A DNA stretch of 64,000 nt from an uncultured Schlesneria sp. (lineage in GTDB: Bacteria; Planctomycetota; Planctomycetia; Planctomycetales; Planctomycetaceae). Every line of letters starts with the position of its first letter. The stretch's first letter is position 1. The stretch covers positions 1 through 64,000 of the forward strand of contig CAILLA010000136.1 of the NCBI GenBank assembly GCA_903834925.1. The letters are read 5' to 3'. Below the pieces are notes generated by a model. It was given only the letters and a program-made list of their open reading frames with translations. It made no database searches and was not told where the DNA came from. Position numbers and translations under genes: made by a program. Below are positions 22,249-31,000 of the stretch, piece after piece.

Positions 22249-22417
22249 TGCCATAATCCGTAGCATGGGCTTCAGCCCGTTCGAAATAACTTCTCGCGTG
22301 AGGGCGAAGCTCCCGCTGAGTCAGTTTGTGTACGCGGTCGAAATCTTCGTAAGGTGCGGACAAGTCTTCGAAGTCCCACCAATTGCCCGTCTTGTCTTCG
22401 AGAATGCAAGGTTTCAT
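22238..22417 (-). CDS. Possible small hypothetical protein, convergent with its neighbour
   Basis: MKPCILEDKTGNWWDFEDLSAPYEDFDRVHKLTQRELRPHARSYFERAEAHATDYGIRG; protein-like composition but no SD or homology check. Confidence 0.3.
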   Translation of the reverse strand: MKPCILEDKTGNWWDFEDLSAPYEDFDRVHKLTQRELRPHARSYFERAEAHATDYGIRG

Positions 22418-22557
22418 CCCAACGTTCTGACCAACAAGCCGCACCACGGTTATCGAAAGTTCCAATCTGGTCAATGGCAAAATTGCGATTGATCAATATG
22501 ACATTCTCTGGTACACGCACACGGGATTATTCACCAGAAAATCAAGAAAGTCCGTTC

Positions 22558-23448
22558 ATGAACTGCCGTTTGATCATCGCTGCATTCGCAACAATCGCGA
22601 TGTTCGCGGGAAATCTTGACGCCGAGTCGCCCGATTCGCCGTTGATCGTACCGAATTGTCGAATTGGCCTGGTCCGGCGAGCATCGCTCGCCGGTTCCCG
22701 CCAGGGGATTGTACAAACCATCGCGGTGACGGAAGGTGACACCGTTGAAAAAGGGCAATTGATCGCCAGTCTCAAGGATGACGTGCCAAGACAGACACTC
22801 GCCCTGGCAGAAAAAGAGATGGCGAATACGGTTGATATCCGTCTGCACAAAAAAATCAGTGAACTGGCTACCTTGGAATATTCGAAAGCGATGGAATTGA
22901 ATCGAAGCATTCCGGGCGGTTTTTCAGAACTGGATATCAAAAAGTTGCGATTGGCGGCCGAGAAGGCGGTCCTGCAAATCGAGCAGGCCGATTTTCAGCA
23001 ACAGATGGCGACGTTACGAAAAAAGGAAGCTGAAGTCACGCTGGAATCTTACAAGATCACGGCACCGTTCTCCGGTGTCGTTTTGCAGGTCAGCAAGCAA
23101 CCTGGAGAAGCCTTGGGTGCCGGCGAGATGGTGGTCGAGATCGCCAATTTCGACACGATGCGAGTCGAAGGATTTATCCCCGTGGCAACAAGCCATCGCG
23201 TTCAGCGCGGTGATACCGTTGTTGTCGAAGTACCCGGTGCAGAACCGCAGAAACAACGGCGGTTTGAGGGGCAGATCAAGCATATCGCTCCGATGATCAA
23301 CGAAGTGAGCCAAGAGGTCCGCGTCTGGGCTGAAGTCACGAATCGACGCGATCTTTTGAAAGACGGTTTACCAGCGACGATGTTTATCAAAGCGAAACGC
23401 GAAGAGGGAAATGAAGTCGCTGCGGAGCACGTTCGTCGGAAGAATTAA
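22558..23448 (+). CDS. HlyD/RND-type periplasmic adaptor (membrane fusion protein)
   Basis: ATG 22558 + signal peptide; GIVQTIAVTEGDTVEKGQLIASL lipoyl-like half motif, coiled coil, YKITAPFSGVVLQV. Confidence 0.8.
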   Translation: MNCRLIIAAFATIAMFAGNLDAESPDSPLIVPNCRIGLVRRASLAGSRQGIVQTIAVTEGDTVEKGQLIASLKDDVPRQTLALAEKEMANTVDIRLHKKISELATLEYSKAMELNRSIPGGFSELDIKKLRLAAEKAVLQIEQADFQQQMATLRKKEAEVTLESYKITAPFSGVVLQVSKQPGEALGAGEMVVEIANFDTMRVEGFIPVATSHRVQRGDTVVVEVPGAEPQKQRRFEGQIKHIAPMINEVSQEVRVWAEVTNRRDLLKDGLPATMFIKAKREEGNEVAAEHVRRKN

Positions 23449-23542
23449 GCCAAAGAGTTTTTGGAACACGTATCTTCACGAATTGACGCTAATAAAATAA
23501 GAAAAAAGCAAACCCATGAATGCGTTTACTTTGGTCTGCGAT

Positions 23543-25108
23543 TCAGGGGCTTGTTTGGGATTCTACGAGGCTTTTCAGTAGATTGCCCCAGTCTTCACCT
23601 GTCATGGCATTGGGAATCAGTTCTGAGCGAAAATCTCTTGGGCTGTCGATGATTGTTGGCGCTGTGGGGAATCTGAGCCTATCCATGGCGGTCTTGAGCT
23701 TTTCCGTGAACGGCTTCGAGTCGCGATGAGACGTTGCAATTCCCAATAAGACGCTGGCGGTCTTGTCCCATGAAGAAACCAGCTTTTCCTGTTGCTTCAG
23801 GACAATTTCGCGAAGCAAACGATCTGTGTCCATATCATTGGACTGAAAGCAATTAAGCCACGTTTGCAGTTTGTCACGGACAATTCGTGATTGTACAGAT
23901 GTCTGTGCGGCGCTGGGAATTTCGGTTTGTTTAAGCATTTGATCTAGCTGCTGAAAGGCCGTGAAAAACTCGTTCGATTCTGACGAATTCACTTCGTCGG
24001 CCAGAATCTGAATCAGTTCGAGACTCCAACTTCCCCAAGGCATCGCCAGGCGTCCCGTTTGCTTGCCGGTCAGATCCAGGCCAGGAAATCCTCGCATCTG
24101 TCTCCACGACGGCTCAGTTAAATCGTGATGGCAGGCAAAACAATTGTATTCGGATAATTCCGGCCAGGATGACTGTTGAGTTGTATCGCCGATTACGGTG
24201 CAGGAGTTGGCTCGGTCTTCGAGTTGTTCCAGAGCGGCAATCGCGGTGACAAGCTGGCCAATGAACCATTCGCGAGATCGAAGACTGTTGGTTGCCGTAC
24301 GACTTGGCTTCCAATGTTTTGGAAGGCGGGAAAGATACCAGGTGTATTCAAACTTTAATGCGGGATGACCAGCGGCGATCAGATCGTGATTGACATCAGC
24401 CTCGCCGCCACCAACGTGGCAGGCGGCGCATCGTTTGACTCGGCCTGACACGTCACCGGCCGCGAAGAAATGAAGTCGATGCTTTTCCTCGGTGGAAGTT
24501 TTCTTATCCCAACCATCTTGGACATGAAGATTCAGCCATTCCCGCGAGTCACCGTGACAAGATTCGCAGCTGACACCTTCCGAAAAATAATTCGCTTGAT
24601 CCGCCAGTGGGGCTGCTCCGGACAAATGCTGATTTGTATCGTGACAACCCTGACAGTTCTTCCAGTGCTTTTTCTCCGCTTCGCTGGCCGCTTTGCCTGG
24701 CGGTAATTTGGTTCCCAGACCCAGCCGTTCAAATATTTCCTGAGACTTTTTTCCCAGTAGGGTTTGGCTCGCCTTGGCGTGCGGGTCGTCCATCCACACA
24801 TAACACTCGTCACGGCGAATGGCTTGAACGTTTGGATCGCAAGTCAATGAACCATGACAGTTCGACGTGGAACACGACTGCGTTCGAGTCAGAGTCGTAG
24901 CCCCGGAATCTGACTCGAATTGAAATGCAGTTGCTCGCGAATCATCAGGCCGTTTTGGTTCCGGCCGATTGTTATAAACGGTCTTGATACCAAGTCCTGC
25001 GAAAATGGCGAGCCAGCCGAAAGCGACGATGACTAGCCATCGATTCGTCGTAAGGCCGTTCATCCCAATTGGCCGCCAGGAATTGCCCGACATTGACGAA
25101 GGCTTCAT
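23543..25108 (-). CDS. Penta-haem c-type cytochrome (cytochrome c554-like)
   Basis: CSTSNCHG (CX4CH) + CQGCH, CESCH, CAACH, CFACH; NHDLIAAGHPALKFEY. Confidence 0.88.
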   Translation of the reverse strand: MKPSSMSGNSWRPIGMNGLTTNRWLVIVAFGWLAIFAGLGIKTVYNNRPEPKRPDDSRATAFQFESDSGATTLTRTQSCSTSNCHGSLTCDPNVQAIRRDECYVWMDDPHAKASQTLLGKKSQEIFERLGLGTKLPPGKAASEAEKKHWKNCQGCHDTNQHLSGAAPLADQANYFSEGVSCESCHGDSREWLNLHVQDGWDKKTSTEEKHRLHFFAAGDVSGRVKRCAACHVGGGEADVNHDLIAAGHPALKFEYTWYLSRLPKHWKPSRTATNSLRSREWFIGQLVTAIAALEQLEDRANSCTVIGDTTQQSSWPELSEYNCFACHHDLTEPSWRQMRGFPGLDLTGKQTGRLAMPWGSWSLELIQILADEVNSSESNEFFTAFQQLDQMLKQTEIPSAAQTSVQSRIVRDKLQTWLNCFQSNDMDTDRLLREIVLKQQEKLVSSWDKTASVLLGIATSHRDSKPFTEKLKTAMDRLRFPTAPTIIDSPRDFRSELIPNAMTGEDWGNLLKSLVESQTSP

Positions 25109-26757
25109 CTGCTCCCTTTAATCGAGAGCGTCTTTTTCAACTCTGCCGCACCAATTTGACCATTGTTCAACATTTCGTTGATGCCCGGACGAAAATCCGC
25201 TTTGGCATGTGTATGGTGATAATCATGACAGTCAACGCATTTGTCGCTGACGGAACCACGACCGCCGTTCGATGACCCATGACCATGACATTGCTGACAA
25301 AGTTCAATGCGTGGCATTAAAACGTCTTGAGCAGAAATACTGGCGTAGATCGACGTCGATGATTTTTGTTGTTCTTTGAGAACGGGATAGTAATCTTCGC
25401 GCTCAGACGGTTCATGAAGTCCACCATTCCGCGTGTGGCATTTCCGGCAGTCAACAGAAAAATGACGGTCATGCCGGAACTGGCTATGAGCCATCCATTG
25501 GGAGGGGATCTTCGTCGGGATTACACTCCAGCCGACGCTCCCTTTGTTATCTTGTCTGGTAAAGTGGCACTTGGTACACGACTTTTCGAAAGGACTCTTT
25601 ACATGATTTCTTGGCTCGACATTGTCGAACCCGGTCGCCTCAAACAACTGCGATTTCACCTTCTGGAATTCCGCACGAATGTCGTCCTGAAACGCGGCAT
25701 CAATTGGCTGCAATTTTGGGTCGAGATCGCGTGATGGCGGATCGATTGGGGGCTTCGTTGGGCCTCCGATTTCATCGGATTGCACCGGTCGATCCCCCTT
25801 GTTCTTCAGGTTCTTCACCAGGTTGTCGAGAACGATCCCTTGAACGATTTCGGGATCGGCATGCGGAAGCTCGCCGGTCGACGGGAATCCTAATTTGTGA
25901 CACTGGTAACAATGTTGCTGATAGTTAATCGGACGAAAATAGGCTCCGTTGGGTTCGGCCTGATGGCAATCCACACAATCGAGTGACGTTGTCTTTCCGT
26001 TGCCAGCTGGAAGATTGGGGTCAAGATGGCGACGGTGGTTGAAAAGAATTTTCGAGGCATCAACGGGATGATCGATTTTACCATCGTTTGGCCAATTGAC
26101 CGGACTGTCCGCGCGATCTCGGTTCAATGCTTCTGACTTGCGCCAAATTCCCAATTGAGTATGCTGAGAGAAATCTGAAAACTTCAGTTCGAAGCGGTGT
26201 TGGCCGTTCGGTTCTTTGGATTTTAGCAAGTGATCGACTTGCAAATGGCAATTGGAACATTGTGCATCAGAGACCTGCGTCAATTCTGAATGACCTCGAT
26301 GCTCTTCATGACAGCCAGCACATTTCAAAGGACTGATCAGCGTTTCTAATTGAGCTTCCAGGATCGCATGCCGATTTCCCCAGGCGAATTCTTCGTCTTT
26401 GGTCTTGGGCAAAAAGTGGTCATTATCGTTCTTATTGGATTCGCGGTGACACGACTGACATTTTTTATCCGAGGTCGATGTCCACGAGTTATTGAATGTG
26501 ATCATCCTCCGTAACGGTGCGCCACTTTGATCGTGACACTGACTGCAATTCTGTTCAAACGATTTATGGGCGTTTGAGACACAGCGGGATTCAAACGCAC
26601 GATGATCACCCAGCAGCCAGGGGACACACGCAAGGACTGTACCGATCAGAAACAGAGCGGACAGCCGAAACCGCATGAGGCGCAAAGGGTCCCGATGCCT
26701 GAGAACATCGAGATCATAACGGCTTGCAATTGTTTTCAGTCGACGTCGATCAGCCAC
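25105..26757 (-). CDS. Deca-haem c-type cytochrome, membrane anchored
   Basis: Ten CXXCH: CSQCH, CQSCH, CAGCH, CSNCH, CVDCH, CYQCH, CTKCH, CRKCH, CQQCH, CVDCH; N-terminal TM; 4-nt overlap with the next gene. Confidence 0.9.
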   Translation of the reverse strand: MADRRRLKTIASRYDLDVLRHRDPLRLMRFRLSALFLIGTVLACVPWLLGDHRAFESRCVSNAHKSFEQNCSQCHDQSGAPLRRMITFNNSWTSTSDKKCQSCHRESNKNDNDHFLPKTKDEEFAWGNRHAILEAQLETLISPLKCAGCHEEHRGHSELTQVSDAQCSNCHLQVDHLLKSKEPNGQHRFELKFSDFSQHTQLGIWRKSEALNRDRADSPVNWPNDGKIDHPVDASKILFNHRRHLDPNLPAGNGKTTSLDCVDCHQAEPNGAYFRPINYQQHCYQCHKLGFPSTGELPHADPEIVQGIVLDNLVKNLKNKGDRPVQSDEIGGPTKPPIDPPSRDLDPKLQPIDAAFQDDIRAEFQKVKSQLFEATGFDNVEPRNHVKSPFEKSCTKCHFTRQDNKGSVGWSVIPTKIPSQWMAHSQFRHDRHFSVDCRKCHTRNGGLHEPSEREDYYPVLKEQQKSSTSIYASISAQDVLMPRIELCQQCHGHGSSNGGRGSVSDKCVDCHDYHHTHAKADFRPGINEMLNNGQIGAAELKKTLSIKGSR

Positions 26758-26898
26758 TGTATCCGTTTCTGAAAATCGTTTTTCGAATCAGGTCAATCTA
26801 CTACAAGGCATGTCATCTGTATTCGCTAAGTCATTATCGATCTCGCCGAAACCCGCATAAACGCAAGGGAACCATCTCCAGCAGTTATCGAATGGTTC

Positions 26899-27891
26899 CT
26901 AATAGTAAATCGCCGTCATGATGTGCAACAATCCCAAGACCAGTAGGGTCAGGCATAAAGGAACGTGAAGATGTAACCACCCATGCAGCCACCCGTGAAT
27001 TCGCGACTGAAACAAAAGTTGTCGTCGTTCATCGCAAGCAGACTCCATCTCATCAATGACTGGCCGTAGGTCTTCGGTCACGCTGTCTCGTAATCTCGCG
27101 AATCTCGCGGTGGCCAGTGTGGGGTTTGCCAGATCGTGTGATCGATTCGCATCTGAACTTAAAAAGCTGTTAAGCTGATCCCAGTAAAATGTGGAAAGTT
27201 CAAGCTTCGGCGAAAATGACTCATGTTGTGACGTTTTGACCGGCATGCCTTGTTTCGACGGATTGATTCCAGAGGTTGTCACCGCGAGTTCGGAGGCCCC
27301 TTGACTGCGGGACAACGAAGAAAATGGCTCGAGAAAAGCACTTTCGCATACCTTTTGTACGGCAAGTTCTGTCGAACGCCGTAGCCTTTCACAGGCAACT
27401 TCCAGCTGAGGCGCGATCGCCTGAGCGGGAATGTTTGAGGCCATGACTCGTGGCAGAATTTGTTGAACGGCAAGACCATATATTCCGCTCAAAATCACGG
27501 CCGCAAACGTCAGCATCAGGCAAGACTCAAGTGCCCCACCCAAACGGAACCCGCCGTGGCAAAGAATCAGGGGAACACTCAAAAGACTGATCCAGATATG
27601 ACCGCGAAGCCATGTCTGAGCACTTCCAACCTGCCACTTTGGAATTTTCTTTCGCCAAGCCAAAAGGCCGGCGTAAACCATACAACCAGTACCAGCGACA
27701 CCAAAGAGCATTCCTTGCCACGATCCGCCACTTGCACCATTCGGTTCGGTCCGAGCGTAGATCCAGTAGAGGATGAACGCCACCAGTGTTAAACAGGTGG
27801 TCGTCAAAGCCCAGGGGACATGCGAACGATCAACAATCACAACAGACCTCGAAAATCGGGGGTCTAAAACGAGTTTTTTCCTAGCATACAA
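26899..27891 (-). CDS. Integral membrane protein, putative b-type cytochrome
   Basis: 330 aa, about 5-6 TM; His in or near TMs (RGHIW, LCHGG, HGWLHLHVPL, LLHIM); in cytochrome operon. Confidence 0.5.
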   Translation of the reverse strand: MYARKKLVLDPRFSRSVVIVDRSHVPWALTTTCLTLVAFILYWIYARTEPNGASGGSWQGMLFGVAGTGCMVYAGLLAWRKKIPKWQVGSAQTWLRGHIWISLLSVPLILCHGGFRLGGALESCLMLTFAAVILSGIYGLAVQQILPRVMASNIPAQAIAPQLEVACERLRRSTELAVQKVCESAFLEPFSSLSRSQGASELAVTTSGINPSKQGMPVKTSQHESFSPKLELSTFYWDQLNSFLSSDANRSHDLANPTLATARFARLRDSVTEDLRPVIDEMESACDERRQLLFQSRIHGWLHGWLHLHVPLCLTLLVLGLLHIMTAIYY

Positions 27892-28032
27892 GCGCGGGTA
27901 ACGCGAAGATAGATTTGACAGCCTACCGTGAAAATTTTTGTCGACGTCCTTCAGTTCCCGGACTGAAAACGAGTTCAGATTTCAAATGGAAACGGCGATT
28001 TGCATCCCGTAGGATAATCGGCATACGCCCGC

Positions 28033-31000
28033 ATGACACGACAGCCGGTGCGGGTTAAAGACCACCAAGACAGTCAACTTTTGAGCAAACGCGATATGGA
28101 TGGCGGACAGCAGCAACCTGCTTTGAAGCAACAAACCGTTAAAACGCAGATTCATCTTGATTCTCGATCAGGCGACAAATCAGTCGATTCCGATCTACTG
28201 GCTCAGTTTGACCTGTTCCGAAGAATGAAAAAGCCCATTTCTGCCGAGAAACTGCCTGGTGGCATTGTCCTGCGCCGGTACAACAAAGGGGAAATCGTCT
28301 TTCAACAGGGGCAGGCTGGCGGAACGGCATTTTATATTCCCACCGCCGAAGACTTGAATCGAATCAAGGCCTTAGATGCAGATCTGCAATCATCATCGAT
28401 TGCGTCAGATGCCCCCGACCGAAATCGGCAGATCCTGACGGCGGTGATTGTTCCATCAACCGCGCGAACACGGACCAAAGGTTTCTTCGAACGATTGTTT
28501 TCGCCATCCACCAAGACTTCGTCTCGACAAATCAGTTCAATTCCGAGTGACGGACCGACTGACATCAATTACGAGACCCGAGAAGCACCGTTGATGGAAG
28601 GTGATGTTTTCGGTGAAATGAGTTGCATTTCGTTCACTCCTCGTTCGGCAACCGTCATCACGCGAGTCGACTGTTTGCTCCTGGAGTTTAATCGTAATGT
28701 CTTCGAGACACTCCGCGATGACCCGAACCATCAAGCGGCGGTGGACAAAGAATATCGTCGACGTACGCTCGATACGCATCTTCGCCAATTCCAGATTTTT
28801 AGTGGCCTGACGGAATCTCAGATTCAAACACTTAAGGACAACGTCACACTGGAAATCGTCCCGCCGGGGAAAGTGATTTGCGAAGAGGGAGAACCATGGT
28901 CAGATTCAAAACCGCTCGACGTTTTCATCGTACGAAACGGTGTTGTTCAAGTGATTGCCAACACGAATTTGTCTCTGGGAATGGATGACATTCGCGATTG
29001 GACGACCTTTTGTCGTCAATTGAATGAGAGCCAGGCCGAAGCGCCGAAACCAATTGCAAAACCGGCCGCATCGCCAATTGCACGTGGTGCAGTTTCCGCT
29101 CCAACAACTGACACGAAGCCTGTTTCACTTGCAGAGCGCGTGGCAGCCCCACAGGTTCTAACCGATAAGGGATCAGCGCACGCGACTTCAGCGCCGGCCG
29201 ATGTCAGTTCCACGCCCAAAAAGCTCTCGCCACTTGAGCTAATGCGAGCCAAACAAGCGGCCGCTGCCGCTCCTCAGGATTCCTCGACACCTGCCGCCGG
29301 CTCGCCAGCAACGAAAGAAAAACCAGCGGACGACGCGGTCGCCCCGAAAAAGCTATCGCCGATCGAGCAAATGCGAGCCAAGCAGGCAGCGACAGCGCAG
29401 GAATCTTCCGTGGTTGCTGGCGAACAGCCAGCCGTACCCCTTGTCGAGAAAAAACCAGCCGACGAAGTGGTCGCCCCGAAAAAGTTGTCGCCGATCGAGC
29501 AAATGCGAGCCAAGCAGGCGGCCGCTGCGGCAGCGAACGCACAGGAATCTTCCGTCGTTGCTGGCAAGAAGCTAGCCGTACCCTCTGTTGAGGAAAGACC
29601 AGCGGAAGAGGCGGTTGCCCCGAAAAAGTTGTCGCCGATCGAGCAAATGCGAGCCAAGCAGGCGGCGGCTGCGGCAGCGAAAGCACTGGAACCTTCCGTC
29701 GTTGCTGGCGAACAGCCAGCAACACCCTCTGTCGAGGAAAAACCAGCCGACGAAGTGGTCGCCCCGAAAAAGCTGTCGCCAATCGAACAAATGCGAGCCA
29801 AGCAGGCAGCCGCCGCAGCGGCGAAAGCACAGGAATCTTCCGTAGTTGCAAGCGACCAGCCAGCTGCTAATCCTGCGGAAGAAAAACCTGCGGACGCCGT
29901 CGCAGCGCCCAAAAAACTATCGCCGCTTGAGCAAATGAGGGCCAAACAGGCCGTTGCCGGCTCTGGTCCAGCTGCTACTAAACAGACTTCTTCCGCCCCG
30001 ACCGGCGAAATCACCGCTGGCCCAAAGGGAAATCCAAATGCCACAACCGCCAACCTGGAAAAGCCGCAAACCCCATCGGGGAAGGCCAGTATCGAAGTCG
30101 ATGTAAACCTGCCATTGCTGCGAGCCAAGCGTCTTGACCAACCGGGGTCACTCGTTTTTCTGGTCAAATCGTGGCTGAACGATCATGTCCTTGAAGCGGC
30201 TCAACGGATTGCCAATCTGACGTTAACCGGCGAGCCTTTGATTCACGCTCAAGAATTGGTCCTTTCCGCCCTCAATCAACTGCTCGGTCGCCCTGATTTC
30301 TTGAACGATAAGCGGTTAATTTCGGACATTTATGTTAAGCCTGAGCTCCTGCGAAAAGTGGCTACTTTCCCGAAAGGGATCAAGGGGATTGAGAAGAGTT
30401 GGTCGGAGCTGGAATTGAGAACCGCCGGACGCGCGGCATTCAGCGAAATTTTCCCCGATCTGATTCGCAAACCCATCGAATCGTCCGGGCCGCCGCGCGT
30501 TCTCGCTTACCTGTCGCGCGGCGAATGTTTTGGTGAAATTGCGGTGGTCACTCGCAGTCCGCGTAATGCGAGTTGCATTGCCTATAACCATCCTTCGACA
30601 GAAGAAGCTCGCGATTTTGGCAATGTTGAACTCGTGCGAATTCGTGGTGCGGCCTTTCGCAAGCTCATGGATGAATCACCGGCGCTGAAGCAGCAGGTCG
30701 AATCTCTCGCACAAAAACGCGTCAAGCAGACGCAATCTTCGGGTGCGAAACATACAGAATCCGACCTGATCGCCTCGGCCGAGTTTCAACAGATGGGACT
30801 CTTTCAGGGAAGTCGGTTACTCGTCATCGACCTGGATTCGTGTACGCGTTGTGGCGATTGCGTTGAGGCGTGCGTGAAAACCCACGATGACGGTTATTCG
30901 CGATTGTTTCTGGATGGACCACGCTATGACCGATTCCTCGTGCCGTCGGCTTGCCGAAATTGCCTCAACCCCGTCTGTATGCTCGGTTGTCCTGTGGGAT

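Noticed and set aside
25105-26757. NrfA-type nitrite reductase identity
   Set aside because: No CXXCK motif and ten regular CXXCH motifs; specific enzyme activity cannot be assigned
29215-29991. Possible CRISPR array because of regular repeats
   Set aside because: Units are 129-144 nt, all multiples of three, inside an open reading frame with conserved protein motif; no 24-40 nt repeat plus unique spacer pattern
29204-30167. Long minus-strand ORFs (215 and 297 aa) opposite the repeat array
   Set aside because: Antisense shadows of an in-frame, low-complexity plus-strand repeat; composition mirrors the sense repeat and there are no recognisable domains
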